Part shown: positions 17,098 to 25,879 of the stretch, in pieces | Layout: the number at the start of each line of letters is the position of its first letter | Position numbering within the stretch: the stretch's first letter is position 1 | Assembly (NCBI RefSeq): GCF_029222705.1 | Contig: NZ_JARGZF010000001.1 | Span: 430,437 to 494,436 of the forward strand | Length of the DNA stretch: 64,000 bases | Source: Knoellia sp. p5-6-4 | GTDB taxonomy: Bacteria; Actinomycetota; Actinomycetes; Actinomycetales; Dermatophilaceae | Direction of reading: 5' to 3' | Position numbers and translations under genes: made by a program | The notes under the pieces: model-generated | What the model was told of the DNA's origin: nothing | Seen by the model: only the letters and a program-made list of their open reading frames with translations | Databases searched by the model: none

Positions 17098-17850
17098 GTG
17101 AATATTCCAACCAGCGTCGAGCAACGGCTGGCCACCCCCGGACTGGGCCCCCGCGCCGCCTCCGCCGCGGTCACGGCGGAGGGCGCCCCGAGCCGTGCCG
17201 CGGCCGCCGTGCACGACCTGCTCGTCGGCCAGGGGGCACCCGTCACGGCTGCCGAGCTGGCGCGCAGGTCCGGCCAGCACCCCAACACCGTCCGCGAGCA
17301 CCTCGACGCGCTGGTCGAGGCCGGTCTCGCGAGCCGCCAGCGTGCCAGCGCCATCGGTCGAGGGAGGCCGGCCTGGCTCTACGCAGCCACGTCGGCCGAA
17401 CAGCCCGTCGTGCGCGAGTACGCCGGCCTGGCAACGGCGCTCGCGATGCAGCTCGCCCGAACGAGCTCTCAGCCCCGCGAGGATGCGGTCGAGGCGGGAC
17501 GGGTCTGGGGAGAGCAGCTCGCAGCGCAGCGGAAGAGCCCGACCTCACCCTCCGGCGCACGCCGGGAGGTGGTCGACCTGCTCGCCGGGCTCGGCTTCGA
17601 CCCCCAGGCCGACCGCAGCACGCAGACGGTGCGGCTGCGCCAGTGCCCGCTCATCGCGGCAGCGCGCCAGGAGCCAGCGGTGGTCTGCTCGGTGCACCTC
17701 GGCATCGTGCGTGGGGCGCTGGACACCTGGCACACGCGCAGCGACCGGACGAGCCTGGTGCCGTTCGCGGAGCCCGGGGCCTGCCTGCTCCACCTGACCG
17801 GCGCCACGACCCGCAGCCCGGAGCAGCCGGCTGGCGGGTCCGGGCGATGA
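17098..17850 (+). CDS. SufR-like (COG2345) HTH transcriptional regulator
   Basis: 250 residues from a leaderless GTG. The N-terminal winged HTH spans about 25-95 (LARRSGQHPNTVREHLDAL). The C-terminal half has Cys residues in the pattern RQCPL, then VVCSVHLG 14 positions on, then GACLLHL, resembling the Fe-S ligand set of SufR-type regulators. Leading the NnrS-like and NirK genes (stop overlaps next ATG), it is probably an NO-, nitrite- or redox-responsive regulator of its own operon and of the divergent hemerythrin gene. The Fe-S assignment is inference. Confidence 0.78.
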   Translation: MNIPTSVEQRLATPGLGPRAASAAVTAEGAPSRAAAAVHDLLVGQGAPVTAAELARRSGQHPNTVREHLDALVEAGLASRQRASAIGRGRPAWLYAATSAEQPVVREYAGLATALAMQLARTSSQPREDAVEAGRVWGEQLAAQRKSPTSPSGARREVVDLLAGLGFDPQADRSTQTVRLRQCPLIAAARQEPAVVCSVHLGIVRGALDTWHTRSDRTSLVPFAEPGACLLHLTGATTRSPEQPAGGSGR

Positions 17851-18983
17851 CCTGGCGGCGCCTGCCGTTCCTGGTCCCGGCCGGGCTGGCCCTGCTTCTC
17901 GGGGTCGACGCCGGCCTGGCCCTCCTCGGTGTGCCGGTCGCCCCGGTGCCGGAGCGGCTGCCGGAGGTCCACGGGCCACTGCTGGTGCTGGGCTTCGTGG
18001 GCACCCTGGTGTCCCTCGAGCGGGCGGTGGCGCTGCGCCGCCGTCCCGGATTCGCGGCGCCGCTGCTGCTGGGGGGCGGCGCCCTGCTCCTGGTGGCCCC
18101 CGTGTCGCCACGGGTCGGCCAGGCGGTGCTGACAGCCGGTACCGCCGCCCTGGTCGCCGTCTACGTCGCCCTCTGGCGCCGTCTGCGCGATGACGCGGTG
18201 CTCGTGCAGGCGGTCGGCGCGGTGCTGGCCGGCGGAGCAGCCGTGCTCTGGCTCGGTGGGGTCCCGGTGCCGCGCGTGCTGCCGTGGCTCGCCGGCTTCG
18301 TGGTGCTCACCATCGCGGGCGAGCGCCTGGAGCTGGCACGCCTCGAGATGCTCGGATCGGGCGGCGCCGCAGCGCTGCTCGGCGCCAGCACCGCAGTGGC
18401 CGTGTCGGTCGTCGGGTCGTTGCTGTGGCCGGCGGCGGGCTTCACCCTGCTCGGGCTCTCGCTGCTCGCCCTGGTCGCCTGGCTCGCCGCCCACGACGTC
18501 GCGCGTCGCACCGTGAGGGCGAGCGGGCTCCCCCGGTTCATCGCCGTGTGCCTGCTGGCCGGCTACGGATGGCTGGCCGTCGCCGGCGCCCTGTGGCTGG
18601 CTGTGGGGGTGGTGCTCGACGGCCCGACCTACGACGCGCTGGTGCACGCCGCCTTCCTGGGTTTCACGCTGTCGATGATCATGGCCCACGCGCCGGTCAT
18701 CCTCCCGGCCGTGCTGCGGGTCCGCCTGCCCTACCGGCCGGCGATGTACGCGCCGGTCCTGCTCCTGCACACCTCGCTCGTGCTGCGGACCCTGGTCGGC
18801 GACGCCCGAGGGCTCCAGACCGCCACCGAGGTCGGTGGGCTCCTCAACGCCGTCGCGGTGCTGCTCTTCCTCGGCACCCTCGTCTGGTCCGCGGCGCGAG
18901 CCGCACCCCGGCGCGTGCGCGCGACAGGTGCTGCCTCGTCGTCGACGGCGCCGCAGGCGATCTCCGTCGGGGTCGTCCGGTGA
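17847..18983 (+). CDS. Polytopic membrane protein, NnrS-like
   Basis: 378 residues with about 11-12 hydrophobic segments. Conserved-looking polar residues sit in membrane segments: HGPLLVLGFVGTLVSLERAV near the start, AGERLELARLEML in the middle and FTLSMIMAHAPVILPAVL late. These recall the NnrS-type haem/NO-related membrane family, though resemblance is by pattern only. ATG 17847 overlaps the regulator's stop and its own stop overlaps the next GTG, giving a three-gene coupled operon ending in NirK. Likely role: NO handling or assembly. Confidence 0.7.
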   Translation: MTWRRLPFLVPAGLALLLGVDAGLALLGVPVAPVPERLPEVHGPLLVLGFVGTLVSLERAVALRRRPGFAAPLLLGGGALLLVAPVSPRVGQAVLTAGTAALVAVYVALWRRLRDDAVLVQAVGAVLAGGAAVLWLGGVPVPRVLPWLAGFVVLTIAGERLELARLEMLGSGGAAALLGASTAVAVSVVGSLLWPAAGFTLLGLSLLALVAWLAAHDVARRTVRASGLPRFIAVCLLAGYGWLAVAGALWLAVGVVLDGPTYDALVHAAFLGFTLSMIMAHAPVILPAVLRVRLPYRPAMYAPVLLLHTSLVLRTLVGDARGLQTATEVGGLLNAVAVLLFLGTLVWSAARAAPRRVRATGAASSSTAPQAISVGVVR

Positions 18984-21619
18984 CCGCCGCGACGCCCGGC
19001 CCGAGCCGGCTCCGGTGGCACCTTGCCGTCAACGCCCCGGTGATCGTGTGGCTCCTCGCGCTGGTGCTGGTCGCCTTCGCCCACCAGCTCGTGCCTGCTG
19101 CTCGATGGCTGCTCGTCCACCTGCTGCTCCTCGGAGCGGTCACCAACGCGATCCTCGTGTGGAGCGCGCACTTCGCCCGGGCGCTGCTCAGGACCGCGTC
19201 CGGCTCTCGCCGCGGTGAGGCGGTCAGGTTGGCGGCGCTCAACGCGGGCGTCGTCTCCGTGGTGGCCGGAATCCTCACCGACACCAGGGCGCTGACCCTC
19301 GTGGGCGCGGTGGCCGTGGGCGTCGCCGTGGCTGCCCACGGCGTCGCAATCGCCCTGCATGCCCGCGCTGCCCTGCCTTCCCGGTTCGGGGCTTCGGTCC
19401 GCTACTACGTCGCCGCCTCAGCCTGCCTGCCCGTCGGCGCAGCCCTCGGCACGGCGCTCTCCGATCGCCCGGCGGAGGCGCTGCACGGCCGGCTCGTGCT
19501 GGCCCACGTCGCGGCCAACGTGCTCGGCTGGGTCGGGATCACGGTGCTCGGCACGCTGCTGACGCTGTGGCCCACGATCCTGCGCACGAGGATCTCACCC
19601 GGTGCTGAGCGGTGCTCGCGCCAGGCACTGCCGCTGCTCGTCGCGGCACTGGTCCTGGTCGTGGTCGGCGCCCTGGCCGGCGCGCTGACCCTGACGGCCC
19701 TCGCCGTGGCCGCCTACCTCGCCGCCGCCCTGTGGTCGCTGCGGCCCATGTTCGAGGCCTCCCGAGCGCGGCCACCCCGGTCGTATGCCGCGTGGTCGGT
19801 GCTCGCGGCGGTGGCCTGGCTCACCGTGGCGCTGGCGTGGCTCGCCGTCTCGCTCCTGCAGGCCCGGGACTGGTCGGCTGCCGACGAGGCGGTCAGCCAG
19901 GTCGCCGTGCCCCTGGCCGCCGGGTTCGCGGTGCAGGTGCTGCTCGGGGCGCTGAGCCACCTGCTCCCCGTGGTGCGCGGCGGTGGACCGTCGGTCGTCC
20001 GCGCCACGGGCGCGGCACTCGACCGCGGGGCCGCGCTCCGGGTGGTCGTGGCCAACCTCGGGCTGGCGCTGCTGCTCCTGCCCGCCCCGAGCCTGGTGCG
20101 GGTGTGCGTCTCCGCGCTCGTCCTGGCAGTGCACGCCTCGTTCCTGGTCCTGCTGCCCATGGCGCTTCGTGCCGGCAGGTCGGGCGACGCGGCCCCGACG
20201 ACACCGGCTCGACACGTCCCGGAGCCGCTGGAGCAGGTGCGCGCGCGTCACACCGGCCTTGCCGCGGTGGGGCTCTCTGCCGTCCTGCTCGCAGTCGCGG
20301 TGGGGGTGGCGGCCGACCCGGCAGCCCTGGGGGCGGGCGCCTCGGCAGCGGCGGCCGCCGCAGCCACCGGCGAGACGACCACCGTGCGCGTGGAGGCGAG
20401 GTCGATGCGGTTCCACCCAGCCTCGGTCGACGTGCCCGCGGGCAACCGGCTCGTCGTCGAGGTGGTGAACCGCGGCAGCGACGTGCACGACCTCACGCTC
20501 GAGTCCGGGGAGCGCAGTGGCCGGCTCTCCCCCGGCCAGACGGGACGCGTGGAGGTCATCGTGGTCGGGCGCGACCTGGAAGGCTGGTGCACCATCGCGG
20601 GTCATCGGCAGATGGGAATGGTGTTCTCCGTCAACGTGGTCGGCGCGACCGGTGTGCACCTCCCCCAGCACGGGGGCGGTACCAACTCAGCCGAGCACGG
20701 GGCGGCGCCGGGCCCGACGGGGACCGATGGGCTGGCCGCAGTCCCCGACTTCATGGCCGAGCCGGCAGACGGGTTCACTGCTCGTGACGCACGCCTGGCT
20801 CCGGCGCCGGCGGAGCGGGTTCACCGTGTCACGCTCTCCGCCCAGCAGGTGGAGCGCGACGTGGCCGTCGGTGTCCGGCAGCAGCTGTGGACGTTCAACG
20901 GCACGGCACCGGGTCCGGTCCTGCGTGGCCGCGTGGGGGATCGCTTCGAGGTGACCTTGCGCAACGACGCGGGCACCGGGCACTCGATCGACTTCCACGC
21001 CGGTGCACTGGCCCCGGACGAGCCGATGCGCACCATCCTCCCCGGGACCTCGCTCACGTTCTCCTTCACGGCCGAGCGAGCCGGCATCTGGATGTACCAC
21101 TGCAGCTCGATGCCCATGTCGCTGCACATCGCCAACGGCATGTTCGGCGCCGTGGTGATCGACCCACCTGCGCTGCCGCAGGTGGAGCGCGAGTACCTGC
21201 TCGTGCAGTCCGAGCTGTACCTCGGTGGGCAGGGCGAGACCGCCGACCCGGCCAAGGTGGCTGCAGAGAGACCGGATGCGGTGGTGTTCAACGGCTTTGC
21301 CAACCAGTACGACCACGACGAGCTCACGGCGAGGGTCGGCGAGCGGATACGTTTGTGGGTGCTCGACGCCGGGCCGAACCGCCCGAGCTCCTTCCACGTC
21401 GTGGGAGGCCAGTTCGACACCGTGTTCAGCGAGGGCGCCTACGTCCTGAGGCGTGGCCAACCGGGAAGCGTCGGGGGTGCGCAGGCGCTCGCGCTCCAGC
21501 CCGCACAGGGCGGGTTCGTCGAGCTCGAGGCCACCGAGGCAGGCCACTACCCGTTCGTCTCGCACATCATGGTGGACGCGGAGCGCGGCGCCCACGGAAT
21601 ACTGCGAGTCACGCGTTAG
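18980..21619 (+). CDS. nirK: Membrane-cupredoxin-copper nitrite reductase fusion (NirK)
   Basis: 879 residues in three parts. Residues 1-450 form 11-12 membrane segments with several in-membrane His. Residues 464-555 are a cupredoxin with type 1 ligands His503, Cys537, His542 and Met547. Residues 613-879 are the two-domain NirK core. All catalytic residues are present: His668, Asp671 and His673 (HSIDFH), His707-Cys708, His716, Met721, His806 (FHVVGG) and His862 (VSHIM). It should reduce nitrite to NO outside the membrane, with electrons passing membrane module to cupredoxin to NirK. GTG 18980 overlaps the previous stop. Confidence 0.88.
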   Translation: MTAATPGPSRLRWHLAVNAPVIVWLLALVLVAFAHQLVPAARWLLVHLLLLGAVTNAILVWSAHFARALLRTASGSRRGEAVRLAALNAGVVSVVAGILTDTRALTLVGAVAVGVAVAAHGVAIALHARAALPSRFGASVRYYVAASACLPVGAALGTALSDRPAEALHGRLVLAHVAANVLGWVGITVLGTLLTLWPTILRTRISPGAERCSRQALPLLVAALVLVVVGALAGALTLTALAVAAYLAAALWSLRPMFEASRARPPRSYAAWSVLAAVAWLTVALAWLAVSLLQARDWSAADEAVSQVAVPLAAGFAVQVLLGALSHLLPVVRGGGPSVVRATGAALDRGAALRVVVANLGLALLLLPAPSLVRVCVSALVLAVHASFLVLLPMALRAGRSGDAAPTTPARHVPEPLEQVRARHTGLAAVGLSAVLLAVAVGVAADPAALGAGASAAAAAAATGETTTVRVEARSMRFHPASVDVPAGNRLVVEVVNRGSDVHDLTLESGERSGRLSPGQTGRVEVIVVGRDLEGWCTIAGHRQMGMVFSVNVVGATGVHLPQHGGGTNSAEHGAAPGPTGTDGLAAVPDFMAEPADGFTARDARLAPAPAERVHRVTLSAQQVERDVAVGVRQQLWTFNGTAPGPVLRGRVGDRFEVTLRNDAGTGHSIDFHAGALAPDEPMRTILPGTSLTFSFTAERAGIWMYHCSSMPMSLHIANGMFGAVVIDPPALPQVEREYLLVQSELYLGGQGETADPAKVAAERPDAVVFNGFANQYDHDELTARVGERIRLWVLDAGPNRPSSFHVVGGQFDTVFSEGAYVLRRGQPGSVGGAQALALQPAQGGFVELEATEAGHYPFVSHIMVDAERGAHGILRVTR

Positions 21620-21626
21620 GAGAGAC

Positions 21627-22238
21627 ATGGCCGATCTGCAGTGCCCTGCCCGGATCATCCTGGCCCGCCACGGCGACGCCGCCACCCCGGACGGCGGTGG
21701 CCCGAGGTTGCTCACGTCGACGGGCGTCGACCAGTCCGAGCAGCTCGCGGGGCGGGTGCTCGAGCTGCGCGTGGCCGCGCTGTGGGCGAGCACCATGGAG
21801 CGGGCCCAGCAGACGGCCTCGATCGTCGGCGAACGCCTGGGCCTGCCGGTCGTGTCCGACGACCGCCTGCGCGAGCTCATCAACGACGATCGCTGGACGC
21901 CCCCGCTCTGCGACAAGGACGAGCCGGGCGACGTCTATGCGGCCTGGCTCGACGGTGACCTCGACGGCACCATCTTCGGGGAGACGGGACACGACGTCAT
22001 CGCCCGGCTGCGAGACGTGGTGGAGGAGGTCGCCGACCGGTTCCGCGGCGAGGCCGTCCTGCTGGTGTCGCACGGCGGCATCATCGAGCTCGGGCTGAGC
22101 CATCTGTGCCGCAACGTGACGCCCTCGTTCGTCGACCGCCACCCGCTCGGCAACGGTGAGGCCGTCGAGGTGGAGGTGGACTCGTCGGGCTGGGTGTGCA
22201 CGAGGTGGGCCGGAAAGCCCCTACCACTCCCTCTCTAG
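21627..22238 (+). CDS. Histidine phosphatase (phosphoglycerate mutase-like) family protein
   Basis: 203 residues. The RHG motif is at residues 13-16 (LARHGDA) and the second catalytic His is in LLVSHGGIIELGLSH near residue 150, the pattern of the histidine phosphatase superfamily. ATG 21627 follows AGGAGA, seven nt after the NirK stop, so it may be co-transcribed with it. Substrate is unknown. It converges with metY over a strong hairpin. Confidence 0.87.
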   Translation: MADLQCPARIILARHGDAATPDGGGPRLLTSTGVDQSEQLAGRVLELRVAALWASTMERAQQTASIVGERLGLPVVSDDRLRELINDDRWTPPLCDKDEPGDVYAAWLDGDLDGTIFGETGHDVIARLRDVVEEVADRFRGEAVLLVSHGGIIELGLSHLCRNVTPSFVDRHPLGNGEAVEVEVDSSGWVCTRWAGKPLPLPL

Positions 22239-22287
22239 CAGGGGTTCTCGTCTCGTCCGGGCACTCGCGGCATGCCCGTGACAGACC

Positions 22288-22329
22288 CGTGGGGCTGGGT
22301 GGCGACGCGCGCTCGGTCCCAGCCCCACG
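22288..22329. terminator. Bidirectional terminator hairpin with nested outer arms
   Basis: Arms CGTGGGGCTGGG (22288-22299) and CCCAGCCCCACG (22318-22329) pair perfectly over 12 bp. An outer 9-bp pair, AGCAGGGGT (22237-22245) with ACCCCTGCT (22334-22342), encloses it. It lies between convergent histidine phosphatase and metY genes and has no T-run, as is common in high-GC actinobacteria. One GTATGCCG-type octamer overlaps the right arm (22328-22335). Confidence 0.7.
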
Positions 22330-22371
22330 GCATACCCCTGCTTGTCCCCCTGCTCCTTCCCCTGATCCCCG

Positions 22372-23694
22372 TCAGGCGTTCTTGGCGGCGGTGAAGCCCT
22401 GCTCGAGGTCGGCGATGATGTCGTCGATGTGCTCGATGCCCACGGCGAGGCGAACGAGGCCGGGCGTCACGCCGGCGGCGAGGCGGTCCTCGTCGGGCCC
22501 CTGTGAGTGCGTCGTGGACGCCGGGTGGATCGCCAGCGATCGGACGTCGCCGATGTTGGCCACGTGGCTGTGCAGCGTGAGGGCCTCGACGAAGCGCTTG
22601 CCCGCCTCCAGGCCACCCTTGATCTCGAAGGCGAGCACGGCGCCGGCACCCTTGGGGGCGTAGGTCTTTGCTTTGGCGTAGCTCTCGTGCTCGGGCAGTG
22701 AGGCCCACACGACACGCTCGACCTGGTCGTTGCCCTGGAGGAACCTCGCGACCTGGTGGGTGTTCTCGAGGTGTCGGTCGAGGCGAAGGCTGAGCGTCTC
22801 GATGCCCTGCGCGATGAGGAAGGCGTTGAACGGGGAGATGGCCGCACCGAGGTCGCGCAGCAGCTGCACCCGTGCCTTGAGGATGAAGGCGAGGTTGGCG
22901 CCAAGCGCGCTGCCGACCCCGAGGTCCCGCGCGAACACCAGCCCGTGGTAGCTCTCCTCGGGGGTGTTGTAGTTGGGGAACTTCTCGGGATCCCTGCCGT
23001 AGTCGAAGGTGCCACCGTCGACGATGACCCCTGCGATCGAGGTGCCGTGTCCCCCAAGGTATTTCGTCGCGGAGTGCACGACCACATCCGCGCCCCACTC
23101 GAGCGGGCGGATGAGGTAGGGCGTGGCGATCGTGTTGTCGACGACGAGGGGGACGCCGTTGTCGTGGGCGACCTTTGCCACGGCCTGTATGTCGAGCACC
23201 TCGGACTTGGGGTTCGAGATGGTCTCGGCGAAGAACAGCTTCGTGTTGGGCCGCACCGCCGCCTTCCAGGACTCGACGTCGTTGGGGTCGTCGACGAAGG
23301 TGACCTGGAGCCCGAACTTCGGCAGCGTGTGCTTGAGCAGGTTGAAGGTGCCGCCGTAGAGGCTTGGGCTGGCGACGACGTGGTCGCCGGCTTCGGCGAT
23401 GTTGAGGATCGCGAGGGTCTCGGCGGCCTGGCCCGAAGCCACGAGGAGCGCGCCGACGCCGCCCTCGAGGGAGGCGATGCGCTGCTCCACCGCGTCCTGC
23501 GTCGGGTTCATGATGCGGGTGTAGATGTTGCCGAACTCCTTGAGCGCAAAGAGGTTCGCAGCGTGGTCGGTGTCCTTGAAGACGTAGGACGTGGTCTGGT
23601 AGATCGGCAGCGCGCGGGCGCCGGTTGCGGCGTCGGGTTCCTGTCCCACGTGGATCTGCCGGGTCTCGAAGGACCAGTTCGGGGTGTCGCTCAT
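22372..23694 (-). CDS. metY: O-acetylhomoserine/O-acetylserine sulfhydrylase
   Basis: 440 residues, normal for MetY. It is a PLP enzyme making homocysteine from O-acetylhomoserine and sulfide. The PLP Lys is K211 in VVHSATKYLGGHGTS, with the preceding VVDNTIATPYL Asp contact. Family hallmarks IYQTTSYVFKD and IYTRIMNPTQD near the N-terminus are present. The leader (23695-23980) carries a SAM-IV riboswitch and a strong hairpin, so expression should fall when S-adenosylmethionine is abundant. No metX is adjacent. Confidence 0.95.
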   Translation of the reverse strand: MSDTPNWSFETRQIHVGQEPDAATGARALPIYQTTSYVFKDTDHAANLFALKEFGNIYTRIMNPTQDAVEQRIASLEGGVGALLVASGQAAETLAILNIAEAGDHVVASPSLYGGTFNLLKHTLPKFGLQVTFVDDPNDVESWKAAVRPNTKLFFAETISNPKSEVLDIQAVAKVAHDNGVPLVVDNTIATPYLIRPLEWGADVVVHSATKYLGGHGTSIAGVIVDGGTFDYGRDPEKFPNYNTPEESYHGLVFARDLGVGSALGANLAFILKARVQLLRDLGAAISPFNAFLIAQGIETLSLRLDRHLENTHQVARFLQGNDQVERVVWASLPEHESYAKAKTYAPKGAGAVLAFEIKGGLEAGKRFVEALTLHSHVANIGDVRSLAIHPASTTHSQGPDEDRLAAGVTPGLVRLAVGIEHIDDIIADLEQGFTAAKNA

Positions 23695-23804
23695 CGGTGG
23701 TGTCCTCTCACATCAGGTTCGGTATGCCGTGTGTGCACGAGTCGGGGCTTGCGCCCGAGACGCCCGTCGGACTGCGGTCGTCGTACGTGCCGGAGCCCTT
23801 GGGG

Positions 23805-23840
23805 CGTCACCGACGGCGGTGATGAGCACCGTCGGTGACG
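23805..23840 (-). terminator. Attenuator-type hairpin in the metY leader
   Basis: Minus-strand arms CGTCACCGACGG and CCGTCGGTGACG pair perfectly over 12 bp with a 12-nt loop. The hairpin lies between the SAM-IV aptamer and the metY start, so it is the natural candidate expression platform. It lacks a U-run, so a rho-independent mechanism is uncertain. Confidence 0.6.
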
Positions 23841-23879
23841 GTGCGGGACACGTGATGAGGTCTCCCGCGCTTGCGATCG

Positions 23880-23980
23880 ACGTCATGCCGCTCGCCAGGT
23901 CTTCACCCGGGGCACCCCACCGCGGTTGGAGGGTTGCCGGCCAGCGAGCCGGGGCTTGGCGCTGGCACTCATGACCTGCC
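23880..23980 (-). ncRNA. SAM-IV riboswitch
   Basis: Read on the minus strand, the segment begins CAGGTCATGAGTGCCAGCG, continues through CCGGCAACCCTCC and CGCGGTGGGGTGCC, and closes with GGGTGAAGACCTGG. CAGGTC and GACCTG form P1. The order and sequence match the actinobacterial SAM-IV class seen before methionine and sulfur genes. A likely -10 (TATCAT, 23989-23984) would start RNA at about 23977, the aptamer edge. A 12-bp hairpin downstream may be the switch. Confidence 0.88.
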
Positions 23981-24316
23981 GTGATGATAGGCATAACTCT
24001 CAGACGCAGTGCACGCCTGTCTCTCATGGCGGACGGTGCAATCGGGTGGCGCGCGGGCTTCAGTGGGCACAGGCTCCTCGTGGGGACACCTCACAGGGGA
24101 TGCAGAGGTGCCGGCCCCACAACACGGGGACCGGTCCCCTCTGCACTTGACGTCGTTTCGGACGTGACGTGACCCGAAGCCGCCCCCACTCGTTGGCCCA
24201 GGTGGGAGCCAGTCGGCGAGACACGGCTGTGGAAAGACCAAATGGTCCCAATGCGACAGATCCGTAGACTCGGCTCCACAGTGTGCTGTGAAGGGCAGCG
24301 CCCTCCAAGGGTCGAG
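23981..24316. other. Divergent intergenic region, no gene seen
   Basis: No ORF here has gene-like composition. It holds the metY promoter on the minus strand, a perfect 14-bp palindrome GGGGACCGGTCCCC (24126-24139), and on the plus strand a TAGACT -10-like box (24265-24270) that may serve the lipoprotein gene at 24317. Base composition is less GC-rich than the flanks. Confidence 0.5.
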
Positions 24317-24931
24317 ATGGGGAGAGTTTTGGCCGGATACGCGAGAGCCACAGTCTTCGGTGTCGGCGTTGCCGCGGCGCTTGCGTTGGCGGGCTGCAGT
24401 GACGGTGCCGGCGCGCAAACGGGGCCCACCTCCTCGGGACCGTCGAGCAGCGCGACGACGAGCGCGACGGTGTCCAGCTCGGCCACGACGTCTCCGCCCT
24501 CGCCCACTGCCGCCGTCAGCATTCCCGCCGCGGCGCGTCAGCACACAGAGGAAGGCGCCAAAGCCTTCGCGAAGTTCTATCTACTGACCTATTCCAAGTC
24601 GGCGTTTAGCGCGGACGCGGCCTCCCTTGAAGCCCTTAGTAGCGACTCGTGCGGAGGCTGCAAGTCGCTCATAGACCTCGTCAATGGTTATCGCGCGAAG
24701 AACCAGCACGTTGATCGGGTTGCGCTGACGGTGGACACAACCATGCTGCGCCCCGAGGGAACGTCCGAGCGACCGGTTGTAGACGTGCTGGCGAAAGATG
24801 CACGAAAGCAAGTGCTGAACGCCGACGGCAGCGTGGCGAAGGTGGTGGCGGCGGCCAGCATCAACTTCAGACTGACTATGCGCTGGGATGACAACAACTG
24901 GGAAGTCGATGACCTGCGGGTTGCACAATGA
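24317..24931 (+). CDS. Secreted lipoprotein, DUF6318-like
   Basis: 204 residues. ATG 24317 starts MGRVLAGYARATVFG, and a lipobox LALAGC places the lipidated Cys at residue 26. A Thr/Ser/Pro-rich spacer (about 30-75) leads to a globular domain with SSDSCGGCKSLIDLVNGYRAK and WEVDDLRVAQ, the pattern of actinobacterial DUF6318 lipoproteins. Function unknown. Codon use is less GC-rich than neighbours (TCTATCTACTG, CTTAGTAGC), a hint of transfer. The stop overlaps the next ATG by 4 nt, pairing it with a secreted PKD-like protein. Confidence 0.78.
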   Translation: MGRVLAGYARATVFGVGVAAALALAGCSDGAGAQTGPTSSGPSSSATTSATVSSSATTSPPSPTAAVSIPAAARQHTEEGAKAFAKFYLLTYSKSAFSADAASLEALSSDSCGGCKSLIDLVNGYRAKNQHVDRVALTVDTTMLRPEGTSERPVVDVLAKDARKQVLNADGSVAKVVAAASINFRLTMRWDDNNWEVDDLRVAQ

Positions 24932-25875
24932 CGTCGCGGCTGTTGGCATCTGCAACGGCAGTGGTCCTGTCTGGTGCAGCCGTAACCTCGACGGCAGGGC
25001 CTGCGAGCGCCGGAGGAGTTCCTACGCCACCTCCACCCGCAACTGAGGTCACCAACGACACCATCGGTGCGGTCACTGCAGATGGGTTCATGACTCCTGT
25101 CCAGCCAGCGACACCGAAGAATTCGGCCAATGCCGAGCCTGCCCGCAACGGAGACAAGCCTGCATACGAGTACCGACTCACGCTGGCTTGTGGCTCGAAC
25201 CGCGTTCGGAGCATGGAGGGCAGCAGTGACGTCACGAACTGCTCGTACGCCCTGACCGCCTGTCGATATCGCACTCCCCCTTCGGACAAGCCGCTGTACT
25301 ACCTCTGGCGTCGCACGGCAGAGCCGGCGAACAGCCCATGGCAACTCGTCGGTGACATGTGCGGGACCGAGGCCGCCCCTGCGGCCGCTGCGCCTCCGCC
25401 CATCCCCACGATGGGGCAGATTCAACAGGCATTTCGCCGCCTGCCTTTCTCGAGGCCGACGGTTCGCATCGAGCCCAAGGGCAACGTCACCCTGGTCAAC
25501 CTCCCGACCTTCTACGAGGGGACCTGGCCGAGTGACAGCGGCCTGCAGCCCGGCGAGGTCAGCAAGCCCGTTCAGCTCCTGTCCTGGTCGGTGGAGTTCA
25601 AGATCGACTCAGAGTCCTACAACTTCCACTACGGCGACGGCTCCTCCTCCGGCACCGTGAAGGACGCCGGTGGCGGCTACCCCGACGGCAGCGTCAAGCA
25701 CACCTACACCCAGCCGATCGAGGCCGCTCAGGTCCGCGTCGACTCACGGCTGACCGGACAGTTCCGCGTGAACGGCGGCGACTGGATCGACATCGACACC
25801 GTCGCAGACCTGCAGAACGAGCCCGTCACCACGCTCGAGGTCCGTGAGGCCAAGGCGCGCCTGTACACCAACTGA
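24928..25875 (+). CDS. Secreted PKD-like domain protein
   Basis: 315 residues with a signal peptide (residues 1-28, ending PASAGG) and a Pro-rich spacer. A Cys-containing domain follows (LACGSNRV, VTNCSYALTACRY, GDMCGTE, probably two disulfides). The C-terminal half has NFHYGDGSSSGTVKDAG and SVKHTYTQP, the core signature of a PKD-type beta-sandwich. ATGA overlap couples it to the lipoprotein gene. Both are extracytoplasmic, so they may form a surface complex. The first half has lower GC than the second. Confidence 0.78.
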   Translation: MTSRLLASATAVVLSGAAVTSTAGPASAGGVPTPPPPATEVTNDTIGAVTADGFMTPVQPATPKNSANAEPARNGDKPAYEYRLTLACGSNRVRSMEGSSDVTNCSYALTACRYRTPPSDKPLYYLWRRTAEPANSPWQLVGDMCGTEAAPAAAAPPPIPTMGQIQQAFRRLPFSRPTVRIEPKGNVTLVNLPTFYEGTWPSDSGLQPGEVSKPVQLLSWSVEFKIDSESYNFHYGDGSSSGTVKDAGGGYPDGSVKHTYTQPIEAAQVRVDSRLTGQFRVNGGDWIDIDTVADLQNEPVTTLEVREAKARLYTN

Positions 25876-25879
25876 GGAT

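Noticed and set aside
23926-24308. Small ORFs on both strands upstream of metY
   Set aside because: They overlap the SAM-IV riboswitch and promoter region and have no gene-like composition.
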